The notes beneath the pieces were generated by a model. It was not told where the DNA came from and made no database searches. It was given only the letters and a program-made list of their open reading frames with translations. Source: an uncultured Massilia sp. (GTDB lineage Bacteria > Pseudomonadota > Gammaproteobacteria > Burkholderiales > Burkholderiaceae_D). Taken from it: a stretch of DNA of 64,000 nucleotides. Shown here piece after piece: positions 1-9,062 of the stretch; the stretch's first letter is position 1; the number at the start of each line of letters is the position of its first letter. The stretch is from NCBI RefSeq assembly GCF_913773735.1, contig NZ_CAJYEB010000016.1, forward strand, positions 37,520-101,519. Reading direction: 5' to 3'. The position numbers and the translations under genes are program-made.

Positions 1-116
1 ACGACATCATGGCCGGCCGCGAGCCCAAGCCGCCGAAGTCGGTCCAGCTGACCAAGCGCAATCCGCCGAGCGACAACAGCGGCGGCGTCGCCCAGAACGC
101 GACCGCGCCGGCCTGA
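1..116 (+). CDS. ftsH: FtsH ATP-dependent zinc metalloprotease, C-terminal end only
   Basis: Open frame enters from the left edge and stops at 114-116. The visible tail begins DIMAGREPKPP, which resembles the variable Pro-rich C-terminus of betaproteobacterial FtsH after its DIMAGR-type segment. FtsH is a membrane AAA+ protease that degrades damaged membrane proteins and some regulators. Only about 38 residues are present, so the call rests on this short motif and on the ftsH-folP-glmM gene order common in Burkholderiales. The ATPase and protease domains lie outside the window. Confidence 0.7.
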   Translation, partial: DIMAGREPKPPKSVQLTKRNPPSDNSGGVAQNATAPA

Positions 117-148
117 TCGCCGCGGCACGAGCCCGGACGGGCTCCCCG

Positions 149-187
149 AAAGACACCCAGGATTCGCTTCCGGGTGTCTTTTTTATT
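149..187 (+). terminator. Rho-independent terminator after ftsH
   Basis: The arms AAGACACCC and GGGTGTCTT pair perfectly around a 13-nt loop and run into a T-rich tract (TTTTTTATTT). The hairpin sits between the ftsH stop and the folP start, so folP may be only partly cotranscribed with ftsH. It also argues against the upstream in-frame start at 174, which lies inside the hairpin. Confidence 0.85.
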
Positions 188-209
188 TCCCTCTTCTTGC
201 TTGTTCACT

Positions 210-1061
210 ATGCGCCAGTATCTTCAATGCGGCCGCTTCGGCTACGATCTCGCCCGCCGGCCGCTCGTCATGGGCATCCTCAACGTCACCCCGGATTCCT
301 TCTCGGACGGCGGCCGCTACCAGACGCTCGAGTTCGCCGTGGAGCGAGCCGAGCGGATGATCCGCGACGGCGTCGACATCATCGACATCGGGGGCGAATC
401 GACGCGTCCCGGTTCGCCGGCGGTGCCGGTGCACGAGGAACTGGCGCGCGTGATGCCGGCGATCTACGCGCTGCGCGAACTGGGCGTGCCGCTGTCGATC
501 GACACGTGCAAGCCGGAGGTGATGCGCGAGGCCGTCATCGCGGGCGCCGACATGATCAACGACATCAACGGTTTCCGCGCGCCCGGCGCGATCGAGGCGG
601 TGGCCGATGCCGACTGCGGCCTGTGCGTGATGCACATGCAGGGCACGCCGCAGGACATGCAGGCCAGCCCGCAGTACGACGATGTGGTGGACGAGGTGAT
701 CGCCTTCCTGCGCGAGCGCGTCGCGGCGCTCGCGGCGGCGGGCATCGCACGCGAGCGCATCACGATTGACCCGGGATTTGGATTCGGCAAGACAGTCGAG
801 CATAATGTCGCTTTGTTTCGCAACATGGAGCGCATGCGACGGGAACTCGGCCTGCCCGTACTGGCCGGCGTGTCGCGCAAGTCCATGATCGGCGCCCTGA
901 CCGGGCGCAGCGTCGAAGGACGCCTGGCTGGCAGCGTGGGCGGTGCCCTCGCTGCGCTGGCGCAGGGAGCGCGGATCGTGCGGGTCCATGATGTCGCGGA
1001 GACGGTGGATGCGCTGAAGGTCTGGGAGGCGCTGGCGCCTGGTGTCGCGACGAATACTTGA
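210..1061 (+). CDS. folP: Dihydropteroate synthase
   Basis: Cytosolic enzyme that condenses 6-hydroxymethyl-dihydropterin diphosphate with p-aminobenzoate to make dihydropteroate in folate synthesis; the target of sulfonamides. The 283-residue product has the family signatures NVTPDSFSDGG near the N-terminus, IDIGGESTRPGS, DMINDI, DPGFGFGK and GVSRKSM in the expected TIM-barrel order. An ATG at 174 is in frame but lies in the ftsH terminator, and the residues it adds (MSFLFPSS...) do not look like the family, so 210 (MRQYLQCG) is preferred. glmM starts 12 bases after the stop, as in many proteobacteria. Confidence 0.95.
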   Translation: MRQYLQCGRFGYDLARRPLVMGILNVTPDSFSDGGRYQTLEFAVERAERMIRDGVDIIDIGGESTRPGSPAVPVHEELARVMPAIYALRELGVPLSIDTCKPEVMREAVIAGADMINDINGFRAPGAIEAVADADCGLCVMHMQGTPQDMQASPQYDDVVDEVIAFLRERVAALAAAGIARERITIDPGFGFGKTVEHNVALFRNMERMRRELGLPVLAGVSRKSMIGALTGRSVEGRLAGSVGGALAALAQGARIVRVHDVAETVDALKVWEALAPGVATNT

Positions 1062-1073
1062 AAGGCAGAACGA

Positions 1074-2414
1074 ATGGCACGTAAATATTTCGGCACGGAC
1101 GGCGTCCGCGGCCTGGTGGGCGAAGCCCCGATCACTCCCGATTTCGTCATGCGCCTGGGCTATGCGGCCGGCAAGGTGCTGGCCAGGGGCAGCACCGGCA
1201 CGGGTGGACGCCCGGTGGTCCTGATCGGCAAGGACACCCGCATTTCCGGCTACATGCTGGAAGCCGCATTGGAGGCGGGCTTCTCGGCCGCCGGCGTGGA
1301 CGTGATGCTGGCCGGCCCGATGCCGACCCCGGCGATCGCCTACCTGACGCGCGCGCTGCGCCTGCAGGCGGGCGTCGTCATCTCGGCGTCGCATAACCCG
1401 TTCCAGGACAACGGCATCAAGTTCTTCTCCGAGCACGGCACCAAGCTGCCGGACGCCGTCGAGAGCGAGATCGAGGAAGCCGTGGACCAGCCGATGGGTT
1501 GCGTGCCTTCCGACAAGCTGGGCCGCGCGACCCGCCTGCGCGACGCCCAGGGCCGCTACATCGAATTCTGCAAGAGCACCTTCCCGAACGAACTGGACCT
1601 GCGCGGCCTGAAGATCGTCGTCGACTGCGCCCACGGCGCCGCCTACAACATCGCGCCGCCCGTGTTCCACGAACTGGGCGCCGAAGTCATCGAACTGGGC
1701 ACCAAGCCGGACGGCTTCAACATCAACGCCGGCGTCGGCGCCACCGCGCCGCAGGCGATGGCGCGCGCCGTGGTCGAGCACAAGGCCGACCTCGGCATCG
1801 CGCTGGACGGCGACGCCGACCGCCTGATCATGTGCGACGCGAATGGCCGCCTGTACAATGGCGACGAACTGCTGTACGTGATGGTGCGCGCGCGCCTGGC
1901 GACCGGCCCGGTCGACGGCGCGGTCGGCACCCTGATGACGAACATGGCGCTGGAGGTGGCGCTCAAGGACCTGGGCGTGGGCTTCGCGCGCGCCAAGGTC
2001 GGCGACCGCTACGTGCTGGAAATGATGCAGGAGCGCGGCTGGCTGCTGGGCGGCGAAGGTTCCGGCCACCTGCTGGCGCTGGACAAGCACACGACCGGCG
2101 ACGGCATCGTCTCGGCCCTGCAGGTGCTGACGGCGCTCAAGCGCAGCGACCGCAGCCTGGCCGACTGCTGCAGCGAACTGAAGTTGTTCCCGCAGACCCT
2201 GATCAACGTGCGCGTGCAGCCGGGCTTCGACTGGACGAAGAACGCCGCCGTGGTCGGCGAGAAGGAAGCCGTCGAGCGCGAACTGGGCGATGACGGCCGC
2301 GTACTGATCCGCCCGTCCGGCACAGAGCCGCTGGTGCGCGTGATGGTCGAGGCGCGCCACGCCGAGCTGGCCGAGTCGATGGCCAGGCGCATCGCCGCCC
2401 GCTTCGAGGCCTGA
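1074..2414 (+). CDS. glmM: Phosphoglucosamine mutase
   Basis: Converts glucosamine-6-phosphate to glucosamine-1-phosphate, the committed step toward UDP-GlcNAc for peptidoglycan, LPS and, here, the amino sugars of the exopolysaccharide locus. The 446-residue length is standard. Visible signatures are the N-terminal [10 protein letters not shown], the catalytic phosphoserine loop ISASHNP (Ser about residue 106), the metal-binding loop LDGDADR and the C-terminal phosphate-binding RPSGTEP. It follows folP closely and is probably cotranscribed with it. Confidence 0.97.
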   Translation: MARKYFGTDGVRGLVGEAPITPDFVMRLGYAAGKVLARGSTGTGGRPVVLIGKDTRISGYMLEAALEAGFSAAGVDVMLAGPMPTPAIAYLTRALRLQAGVVISASHNPFQDNGIKFFSEHGTKLPDAVESEIEEAVDQPMGCVPSDKLGRATRLRDAQGRYIEFCKSTFPNELDLRGLKIVVDCAHGAAYNIAPPVFHELGAEVIELGTKPDGFNINAGVGATAPQAMARAVVEHKADLGIALDGDADRLIMCDANGRLYNGDELLYVMVRARLATGPVDGAVGTLMTNMALEVALKDLGVGFARAKVGDRYVLEMMQERGWLLGGEGSGHLLALDKHTTGDGIVSALQVLTALKRSDRSLADCCSELKLFPQTLINVRVQPGFDWTKNAAVVGEKEAVERELGDDGRVLIRPSGTEPLVRVMVEARHAELAESMARRIAARFEA

Positions 2415-2434
2415 ACGGGGCACGCCGGGCTTCA

Positions 2435-2463
2435 TTGACGCTATGTGCCGGGCGGGGTATGAT
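2435..2463 (+). promoter_or_regulatory. Sigma70-type promoter of tRNA-Pro
   Basis: A TTGACG -35 box, exactly 17 bases of spacer and a TATGAT -10 box end ten bases before the first base of the tRNA-Pro gene. That is the expected geometry for a stable-RNA promoter. It starts 20 bases after the glmM stop. Confidence 0.8.
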
Positions 2464-2472
2464 CCCCGCAAT

Positions 2473-2549
2473 CGGAGTGTAGCGCAGCCCGGTAGCGCAC
2501 CTGCTTTGGGAGCAGGGGGTCCAAGGTTCGAATCCTTGTACTCCGACCA
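2473..2549 (+). tRNA. tRNA-Pro(TGG)
   Basis: The 77-nt cloverleaf has a 7-bp acceptor stem (CGGAGTG pairing near the 3' end), a D arm with GTAGCGCAGCCCGGTAGCGC, an anticodon loop reading CTTTGGGAG with anticodon TGG, a TTCGAAT T-loop and an encoded CCA. It reads most CCN proline codons through wobble at position 34. Confidence 0.97.
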
Positions 2550-2560
2550 TCGTTTCGAGG

Positions 2561-2586
2561 ACGGGCTGTCGATGACGGCCCGTTTT
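2561..2586 (+). terminator. Probable terminator downstream of tRNA-Pro
   Basis: The arms ACGGGC and GCCCGT flank an 11-nt loop and are followed by four T residues. The short T tract makes it a modest candidate. It lies between the two tRNA genes, so they may be separate transcripts or cleaved from one. Confidence 0.4.
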
Positions 2587-2633
2587 CATGTCGAGAAGCC
2601 GTCCTGGCGCCTGCCGGGACCGGATCCTTCGCA

Positions 2634-2710
<77 letters not shown>

Positions 2711-2736
2711 TTCGTCATGGCCATTCAATCCAGAAG

Positions 2737-3465
2737 TTATTTGCTGATGCCGACCCAGACCGATATCCATGGTTTGTTGACGGCGGCATCCGTTCCCCGC
2801 TCGGCCCGGTTGACGAAATCTTTGCCGAAAAGAAATCCTGCATTAAAGTCCATTGACTTGATACTACTCACGGTCACGCCGATCGCCGTGGAAAATGCCG
2901 CTTTGGTTTCGGTCTTGCCACTGGCGGCGTCAGAAACTGGAACCAGGCCCAGCCCGGCCGAGAAGATGGGAGTTGCTTCTGCACCCAGATATTGCAGGCC
3001 ACGCCAGCGGATGCCAAGGTAGGGGGCAATCGTCGAGGACGCCGATAGCTTCTTATCATTACCCAGATGAAACTTGAATGGAACGATCAATGCGCCGTAG
3101 GCGATGCCCGATGTTTTGTAGTTAATCAGGCTATAGGTTGTATTCGGCAAACTATACTGTGAGCCCTCCCATGCCTTCGGTGCGCCTGCGGGACATGTGT
3201 CGTTACCAAAGGGATCATTAACACTGATGAAGGTAATGTATGTTTCGGTGTCTGTGACCTTGTCGACTGTATAGATCGAGAATTTGCCAGCACAACGCAG
3301 CACACTGCTGTCGACGCCGAGCGATAACGGCTTTAAACCATACACATTATTTCGAAGCTGGAACTGGTCGCCCTTTGTATTGCGGATGCTTGCCGGGTAG
3401 TCGGCGGCTGCTGCGCAATCTAGGCCAAGAATGGCCAATAGAAGGCATACGGATCGCTGGTACAT
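2737..3465 (-). CDS. Unknown secreted protein, 242 residues
   Basis: I do not recognise the family. The N-terminus (MYQRSVCLLLAILGLDCAAAADYP) is a convincing Sec signal peptide with cleavage after AAA or AA-D. The mature part has alternating polar/apolar stretches and Gly-rich segments (YGALIVPFKFHLG, APYLGIRW, FNAGFLFGKDF), so a small outer-membrane beta-barrel or a periplasmic beta protein is plausible but unproven. The start has an AGGAGA ribosome site 6 bases upstream. GC is clearly lower than in neighbours and the gene sits just past tRNA-Arg, so horizontal acquisition is possible. No integrase or repeated tRNA end was found. Confidence 0.7.
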   Translation of the reverse strand: MYQRSVCLLLAILGLDCAAAADYPASIRNTKGDQFQLRNNVYGLKPLSLGVDSSVLRCAGKFSIYTVDKVTDTETYITFISVNDPFGNDTCPAGAPKAWEGSQYSLPNTTYSLINYKTSGIAYGALIVPFKFHLGNDKKLSASSTIAPYLGIRWRGLQYLGAEATPIFSAGLGLVPVSDAASGKTETKAAFSTAIGVTVSSIKSMDFNAGFLFGKDFVNRAERGTDAAVNKPWISVWVGISK

Positions 3466-3511
3466 GGTGTTCTCCTGTGGGTGCCGAAATCCGTCCGGCC
3501 CGGTAGAGAAA

Positions 3512-3541
3512 TTTTATGTACTAGCATTGTTTTTAGTGCAA
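3512..3541 (-). promoter_or_regulatory. Candidate promoter of the secreted protein gene
   Basis: On the minus strand, TTGCAC (-35) is followed after about 17 bases by CATAAAAT (-10), roughly 50 bases upstream of the start at 3465. The segment is AT-rich compared with its surroundings. This is a sequence match only. Confidence 0.35.
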
Positions 3542-3649
3542 TTCCTCAGGAGTATTGATCTACGTCATGCTGCAGCGTTGTCCGGCAGGCACAGCCTTGT
3601 CGTATGCGGCGAGGTTCCACAAACCTGCGAAACATTCGCGACGCGCTGC

Positions 3650-5209
3650 TTACCCTGCCGCCACGCAATTGCGCCCCCGCTGCTTGGCCGCATACAAGGC
3701 CGTATCCGCACGCCGCACCAGCGCCTCCATGTCATTCCCGCCGACGCCCGGCACCAGCGCGCAGGCGCCGAGGCTGACGGAGACGATGCCCGACGGCGCT
3801 GCCGCGTGGGGCAGGGCGCTCTCCTCGACGCAGGCGCGGATCGCCTCCGCCACCGCCAGCGCGCCATCCTGGTCGGTGGACGGCAGCAGGATCACGAATT
3901 CCTCGCCCCCATAGCGCGCCGCCACGTCGCCCGGGCGGCGCAGGCCGCGCTGGATCGCCTGGCCGATCATGGCCAGGCAGGCGTCGCCGGCGGGGTGGCC
4001 ATAATGGTCGTTGTACTTCTTGAAGTGGTCGACGTCGAGCATCAACAGGGCCAGCGGCGCCTGCTGGCGCTGGGCGCGCAGGATCTCGCGGCCGAGCGCC
4101 TGCTCGTAGTAGCGACGGTTGAACAGGCCGGTCAGGCCGTCGACGTAGGCCAGCGCCGCCAGCGAGGCGTTGCTGCTCTCGAGCGCGCTCTTGGTCTCGA
4201 GCAGTTCCGCCTCCAGGCGGTCGCGCAGGCCGATCTGGCGCACCAGGCGGGTGCCCAGCGTGGCCAGGCCCCCGGTCAGCAGCAGCAGCGCGATGCTGAC
4301 CTGGGCGGTGGTCGCGCGCCAGCTCGCCAGCAGCGCCTCCTTCGCGCGCGACACCATCAGCACCATCGGGTACTCGGCCATGCGCGCGAAGCCGTACAGC
4401 CGCGCCTGCTCGCCCTGGCCCACCGCGAACGTGCCCCTGGGCGCGCCTGCCGGCAGGGCGGCAAAGGCGGCCGTCGCCGCCACGTTGCGGCCGATGCCGC
4501 TTTCCCGGAACGGGCTGGCCAGCAACTGGGTGCCGTCTTCCAGCGCCAGGACGATCTCGCCGTCCTGGCCGGTGTCGAGCTGGCGGTAGACCCGGTGGAA
4601 GAAGTCGATCTTGATCGTCGCCAGCGCGACCCCGGCGAAGCTGCCGTCGGCCCGTTCGATGCGGCGCGAGACGGGGATCACCCAGGCGCCGCTGGTGCGC
4701 CCGACGATCGGCGCGCCGACGTGGGGCGCGCGGCCCGGATGGTCGCGGTGGTACTGGAAATAGGCGCGGTCGGCGTTGTTGCGGCCTTCGTAGGTGCGGT
4801 TGCCGGAGTTGACGATCCAGCGCCCGGCCGCGTCGTAGATGAACAGGCCCTGCAGCGCCGGCGTGTCCGCCAGGTGCTTGGCCATCACGGAGCGCAGGCG
4901 CATCGCGGGCAGTTCGCTCATGCCGTCGGTCTCGATGCGGTCGACCATGCCGACCAGGATCGTATCGGCCATCTTGACCGCGGTATGGGCCTGGTCGGCC
5001 AGCGCCTGGGCGGTATTCGCCGTCGAGACCGTGGCGTTCGCCAGCAGCATGCGGCGCGCGCTCAGGCTGCTCCAGACGAGCATGGCGACCAGCGCCAGGT
5101 TGGCCAGCACGACGAGGGCGATGGTGACGGGGATGAGCGGCCGCTGCCGCCGGCGCAGGGTGGATACCTGGTCGGCAGTGGGGGCGGCGCACATCTCGTC
5201 GTGCACCAC
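3650..5209 (-). CDS. Membrane diguanylate cyclase with periplasmic sensor and GGDEF domain
   Basis: Makes cyclic di-GMP from two GTP. A transmembrane helix at about residues 20-45 (PLIPVTIALVVLANLALVAML) is followed by a roughly 250-residue periplasmic region of PDC/dCache type, a second helix (ISIALLLLTGGLATL), a short coiled linker and a C-terminal GGDEF domain with RYGGEEF. The product-inhibition I-site is intact: RPGD lies exactly five residues before GGEEF. The first in-frame ATG is at 5293, but a GTG at 5209 has AGGGAG 8 bases upstream, so 5209 is chosen; an ATG at 5194 is also possible. With an exopolysaccharide locus nearby, a biofilm role is natural, but the ligand is unknown. Confidence 0.88.
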   Translation of the reverse strand: MVHDEMCAAPTADQVSTLRRRQRPLIPVTIALVVLANLALVAMLVWSSLSARRMLLANATVSTANTAQALADQAHTAVKMADTILVGMVDRIETDGMSELPAMRLRSVMAKHLADTPALQGLFIYDAAGRWIVNSGNRTYEGRNNADRAYFQYHRDHPGRAPHVGAPIVGRTSGAWVIPVSRRIERADGSFAGVALATIKIDFFHRVYRQLDTGQDGEIVLALEDGTQLLASPFRESGIGRNVAATAAFAALPAGAPRGTFAVGQGEQARLYGFARMAEYPMVLMVSRAKEALLASWRATTAQVSIALLLLTGGLATLGTRLVRQIGLRDRLEAELLETKSALESSNASLAALAYVDGLTGLFNRRYYEQALGREILRAQRQQAPLALLMLDVDHFKKYNDHYGHPAGDACLAMIGQAIQRGLRRPGDVAARYGGEEFVILLPSTDQDGALAVAEAIRACVEESALPHAAAPSGIVSVSLGACALVPGVGGNDMEALVRRADTALYAAKQRGRNCVAAG

Positions 5210-5431
5210 GGCTGCTGCTCCCTTTCGAATCAACCGGTGTCTCCGCGTATGGACGTGCCGGCGGAAGGCGCCGGCGGACGTGAATGTGAACACCAGCGAG
5301 TCTACAAGAAAAGCATTGTCTTTAGGAAACTATATGGGCGTTCCCGCAGCTTCCGGACCGCGAAACTGCGGTAAGTACAACAGTCTTCTCGCTGTGAGCG
5401 CTAACAGGGACATGGCGGCTCCCGCAGCCGC

Positions 5432-6736
5432 TCATTCGCGTTCCTCGGTGCGCGGGGCGAGCGTGGCATCGTCGTCGAAGGGCCAGCCGGTCGGCGGGTC
5501 GACGCGGCGCTGGAACTCGTGCGGCATCACGATGGGCACCTGCAGGCAGACGCTCTGCGTGGGCAGGACTTCCATCCAGTCGCGCACGAGTTCCTTGTAG
5601 GCGATGCCGACGGGGCGGATCTTGCGGTCCAGGTCGAACAGGCCGAGCGCGTTGACGTTGCCGTTGTCCTCGCGCAGCGCCGTGTCCCAGTCGACCTGGT
5701 CGGTCAGCGAATACCAGGTGAAACCGACCAGCGGCACGCCGTTGTTGCGCACCCGCAGTACATTGGCCCATTCCTTGCGCAGCCAGTACACGGCCTCGTC
5801 GCCGCGCGGTCCTTCGGCGAGATTGGTTTCCGTGTGCATCACGGGCAGGCGGTAGCGGTTGTAGTACTGGTGGGTGATGACGGCATAGCCGAAGATCTCG
5901 CCGGCGGCACGCGTCAGGCCGTCGGCCGACACGTAGTGCTCGTTGGTCTGGTAATAATCGTTACCCATGATGCAATGGTGTTTCAGATTATTGTGCAGGA
6001 AGAAGTGGTACTCGTCGCGCGTCATGCCGTTGTCCAGCATGTATTCGTACATGTCGGAATCGACGCGGCGGCCGAAGTTCAGGTCGAGCGACAGGAAGCG
6101 CCGTGCGTTGTACATCTCCGCGGGGCCGATGGCGGCCGGGCTCTCGGCGTGGAAGTACTCGGTCGATTCGCTCTGCACGAACAGCGCGTCCGGGCGTACC
6201 TGCAGGATCGCGTGCATGGCCAGGATATTGGCCTTGACGATGTGCTTGGTCGCCGTGATGAAGCTGCGGTCGGTCGTCATCTGCTCGTTCCACCAGCCGT
6301 ACAGGGCCGAGAACAGCGCGCAGATCGACATCTCGTTGATGGGCGTGTACAGCTGCAGCCACGGGAAGCGCCGCGCGAACGTGCCGGCATAGGCGGCGAA
6401 CAGTTCGGGGAAGTCGGGGTTCTGGAAATTGCCGATCCAGTCCGGCACGCCGAAGTGGCACAGGTCGACGATCGCCGCGATGTTGCGCTGGCGCAGGTCG
6501 TTGAAGACGAGGTCGGCGAACTCCCAGTCGTAGCGGTCCGGCCCCAGCCAGGTGCGGTGCAGCGGCGCGCCGTAGCGCAGCACCTTCAGCCCCAGTTCCT
6601 GCACCAGGTCGAAATCGGTGCGCCAGTGGCGGTAATGGCCGCACTTCTCCATTTCGTCCATGCGCACCCGTCCGTTCTGGATGGTGGGGATGCTGTTTTC
6701 GATCCCCGTCGCGAAGATGAATCCTGGAGACAACAT
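5432..6736 (-). CDS. GH1-like family glycoside hydrolase
   Basis: The 434-residue product resembles clan GH-A, family 1 beta-glycosidases. The N-terminus FIFATGIENSIPTI and the LGLKVLRYGAPLHRTW and DLCHFGVPDWI segments fit early barrel strands. The likely acid/base Glu is in TPINEM, and the likely nucleophile Glu is in MHTETN, replacing the canonical ITENG. The start at 6736 (MLSPGF) has a purine-rich AGGGGGG site just upstream; the in-frame ATG at 6814 has no such site. No signal peptide is seen, so it is probably cytoplasmic. Substrate is unknown; the divergent GH1 motifs may mean an unusual sugar specificity. Confidence 0.78.
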   Translation of the reverse strand: MLSPGFIFATGIENSIPTIQNGRVRMDEMEKCGHYRHWRTDFDLVQELGLKVLRYGAPLHRTWLGPDRYDWEFADLVFNDLRQRNIAAIVDLCHFGVPDWIGNFQNPDFPELFAAYAGTFARRFPWLQLYTPINEMSICALFSALYGWWNEQMTTDRSFITATKHIVKANILAMHAILQVRPDALFVQSESTEYFHAESPAAIGPAEMYNARRFLSLDLNFGRRVDSDMYEYMLDNGMTRDEYHFFLHNNLKHHCIMGNDYYQTNEHYVSADGLTRAAGEIFGYAVITHQYYNRYRLPVMHTETNLAEGPRGDEAVYWLRKEWANVLRVRNNGVPLVGFTWYSLTDQVDWDTALREDNGNVNALGLFDLDRKIRPVGIAYKELVRDWMEVLPTQSVCLQVPIVMPHEFQRRVDPPTGWPFDDDATLAPRTEERE

Positions 6737-6929
6737 TCGGCCCCCCTGCCGCTGATCGCCTGCGGTCATTGTAGCGAGGGATGCGCGACAGCGTCCCGAA
6801 CCGTGCGTGCGCAAGCGTGCGCGCGGGCTTTACTGCCGCAGGTAAGCTATGCTATCACTCAGGCAATATTTGCCGATAGATATTATTCTCAGGTCATTAC
6901 CCGACGTTTTCCTCACACCCTTGTCCAGC

Positions 6930-8945
6930 ATGTCCACCGTCACCGCGGCCAGGGCCGCCTCATCCATGGATCCATCCCAGCGCCGCCTGATGGGGGGATT
7001 GCTGGTGTCCGCACTGCTGCATGCCTTGCTGCTGTCGCTACAGTTCGGCATTCCGGGACTGCGCGCGGGCGCGGGCGCGCCGCTGTCGGTGCGGCTGGGG
7101 CCGCCCGTGCCGGCGCCGCCGCTGTCGCAGCCGCAGCCGCAGCCGCAGCCGCAGCCGATACAGCCGGCGCCCGTCGCCCTGGCCGCGCCGTCCGACCCGG
7201 CGCCAGGCCCGGTGACGGCGCCGGCCGCTCCTGCATCCGGGCTGCCGGTTCCTCTGCCCGCGCCCGTGCCGACCCCCGCATCGGCTCCCGCATCGGCCTC
7301 CATGCCGGCGCCCCCGATGCCCGCGGCGCACCGGGGCTTCACGCTGCGCGATCCGGTCCTGCCGGAGCCGCTGCCCATGCCGCAGGCGCCGGCACCGGCG
7401 GCGCCCGTGCCACGACCGGCGCGGCGGCGCCCGCGGCCGCGCCGCGCTCCGCCCGTCGACGCGCTGCACACCCGGGTGATCGCCCAGGACGCGCACATCG
7501 ACAACGATTTCAAGGTGCCGCTGCCGGACGTGGCCGTCGACGAGCGACCCGCGCCGCCGCTGGAGGAGCCGTCCGAGCCGGCCGTGGCGGATGCGGAGAT
7601 CGCGGAGATCGCGGCCGGGCGCGAGCGCCTGGCGCAGCAGCGCGAACAGGAACGCGCGGCGCGCCGGGAGGCGGAAGAGGCCGGGTTGCGCGCCCGCGCC
7701 GAAGCGGACGCCCGCAGCGCACTGGAACAGCAGGAGCGCAGCCTGGCGCTGGACGATGCCCGCCTCGCCGACGAACTGGCCCAGCGCCAGCGCCGCGCCG
7801 AGGAAGCGCATGCGGCCCGCCTGCGCGAGGACGAGGAGCGCCGCCTGGCGGCGCAGGCCCGCGAGCAGGAGGAAGCGCGTGAGCGGCAGGCGGCGCAACA
7901 GCGCGCCTTGGACGAGCAGGCGCGCCAGCTGGCCGAGCGCCGGCGCCTGGACCAGCTGGAGCAGGCGCGCGCGCAGCAGGCGGCGCAGCAGGCGGAGCAG
8001 CAGGAGCGGGCGGCGCAGCAAGAGGCCGAGGAGCGCGCGCGCCAGCAACTGGCCGAACGGCAGCGCCTGGAGCGGCTGGAGCGCGAGCGCGCGCAGCAGG
8101 TGGCGCAGCAGGAGCTGGCGGCGCAGCGCGCGGCCGAGCAGGAACGGCTGCGCCAGCGTGAGCAGGAACGCGCGCGGGAGGTCGCCGAACGGCAGGTCGC
8201 CGAACAGCGGGCTGCCGAACAGCGGCTGGCCGAGCAGCAGCGCGCCGAGGAAGCGCGGCGCCGGCAGGCGGCCGAACGCCAGGCGCGCCAGCAGGAGGCG
8301 GACGCGCGCCTGGCGCGCGAGCAGGCGGAGGGCGCGCGCCTGGCAGGCGAGGACGCCGCGCGGCGCCGGAGCGAACGGGACGGCGCCGGTCCGGGCGGCC
8401 CGGGCGCGCCCGCGGTGGCCGCGGTGGGCAACGGCACCGGCGGCGGCGCTGCCGGCGGCGCGCCGCTGCCGCGCGGCGCGCTGGCCGGCGACCTGGCGAC
8501 GCGGGCACGCGAACTGGTACGCGGCATCGACATCGCCAGGCCGCTGCCGCAGATCATGCGCCCGGCCGAGGATGCGGCCCGCGCGGCGCGGCGCGCCCTG
8601 GCCGCGGCGGCGCGCCACGACGTGCCGCTGCGCATGTACATCGACAGCGTGCGCCAGAAGATCGAGCGCAACGCCATCCTCAGCACGGCGCAACTGGCCG
8701 CGGGCGACGTGCGCACCGATCCCGTGGTCAGCGTGGCGATCCGCAGCGACGGCAGCATCGAGGACGTGACCATCGTGCGCTCCAGCGGTCGCGCCGACGT
8801 CGACGAGGTCGTGCGCCGCCTGGTGCGCCTGAACGAGCGCTACGCGGCGTTTCCGTCCAACGTCGCCGCCAACTACGACGTGATCGAGCTGCGCCGCGTG
8901 TGGCGCTTCGCCGGCGCGCTGCGCCTGCTCGAGGAGATGCGCTGA
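6930..8945 (+). CDS. TonB/TolA-like energy transducer with very long coiled coil
   Basis: Inner-membrane anchored protein of about 671 residues. Order: short cytoplasmic tail, one membrane helix (LMGGLLVSALLHALLLSLQF), a Pro/Ala-rich linker with a PQ repeat, a coiled coil of roughly 300 residues rich in Glu, Arg, Gln and Ala, a Gly-rich hinge and a C-terminal TonB-type domain (VVSVAIRSDGSIEDVTIVRSSG). It looks like TolA in architecture and TonB in its C-terminus. The start is uncertain: ATGs at 6849, 6930 and 6966 are in frame, and the residues before 6930 come from AT-rich DNA and do not resemble the family. It precedes the Wza-like gene, so it may energise an envelope function linked to export; that is inference. 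Confidence 0.75.
   Translation: MSTVTAARAASSMDPSQRRLMGGLLVSALLHALLLSLQFGIPGLRAGAGAPLSVRLGPPVPAPPLSQPQPQPQPQPIQPAPVALAAPSDPAPGPVTAPAAPASGLPVPLPAPVPTPASAPASASMPAPPMPAAHRGFTLRDPVLPEPLPMPQAPAPAAPVPRPARRRPRPRRAPPVDALHTRVIAQDAHIDNDFKVPLPDVAVDERPAPPLEEPSEPAVADAEIAEIAAGRERLAQQREQERAARREAEEAGLRARAEADARSALEQQERSLALDDARLADELAQRQRRAEEAHAARLREDEERRLAAQAREQEEARERQAAQQRALDEQARQLAERRRLDQLEQARAQQAAQQAEQQERAAQQEAEERARQQLAERQRLERLERERAQQVAQQELAAQRAAEQERLRQREQERAREVAERQVAEQRAAEQRLAEQQRAEEARRRQAAERQARQQEADARLAREQAEGARLAGEDAARRRSERDGAGPGGPGAPAVAAVGNGTGGGAAGGAPLPRGALAGDLATRARELVRGIDIARPLPQIMRPAEDAARAARRALAAAARHDVPLRMYIDSVRQKIERNAILSTAQLAAGDVRTDPVVSVAIRSDGSIEDVTIVRSSGRADVDEVVRRLVRLNERYAAFPSNVAANYDVIELRRVWRFAGALRLLEEMR
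7131..7154 (+). repeat. Hexanucleotide tandem repeat (CCGCAG)x4
   Basis: Four exact CCGCAG units, with a TCGCAG variant just before, encode the PQPQPQ stretch in the TonB-like protein's linker. Whole-unit slippage would keep the frame and only change linker length. Confidence 0.85.
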
Positions 8946-9003
8946 GCCTGCGGGAGTACGGCTGACCTGAGCGGCCGTTTGATGTGCGCCAAAACCTGGA
9001 TGG

Positions 9004-9016
9004 GTAAGCGGCTTAC
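9004..9016. promoter_or_regulatory. Perfect inverted repeat upstream of the wza-like gene
   Basis: GTAAGC and GCTTAC flank a single G, about 47 bases before the export gene start, in a stretch less GC-rich than the flanking genes. It is a candidate operator; no partner regulator is evident. Confidence 0.35.
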
Positions 9017-9062
9017 GCTGATTCAGTTCGCCAGAGGTTGGCAGCACATTTCTACAGGCAAA

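Noticed and set aside
174..209. Upstream ATG of folP at 174
   Set aside because: It lies inside the ftsH terminator hairpin and adds residues unlike the family.
9038..9054. TTGGCAGC...TTCT resembling a sigma54 -24/-12 promoter before the wza-like gene
   Set aside because: The -12 element lacks the required GC dinucleotide, so it is not a credible match.
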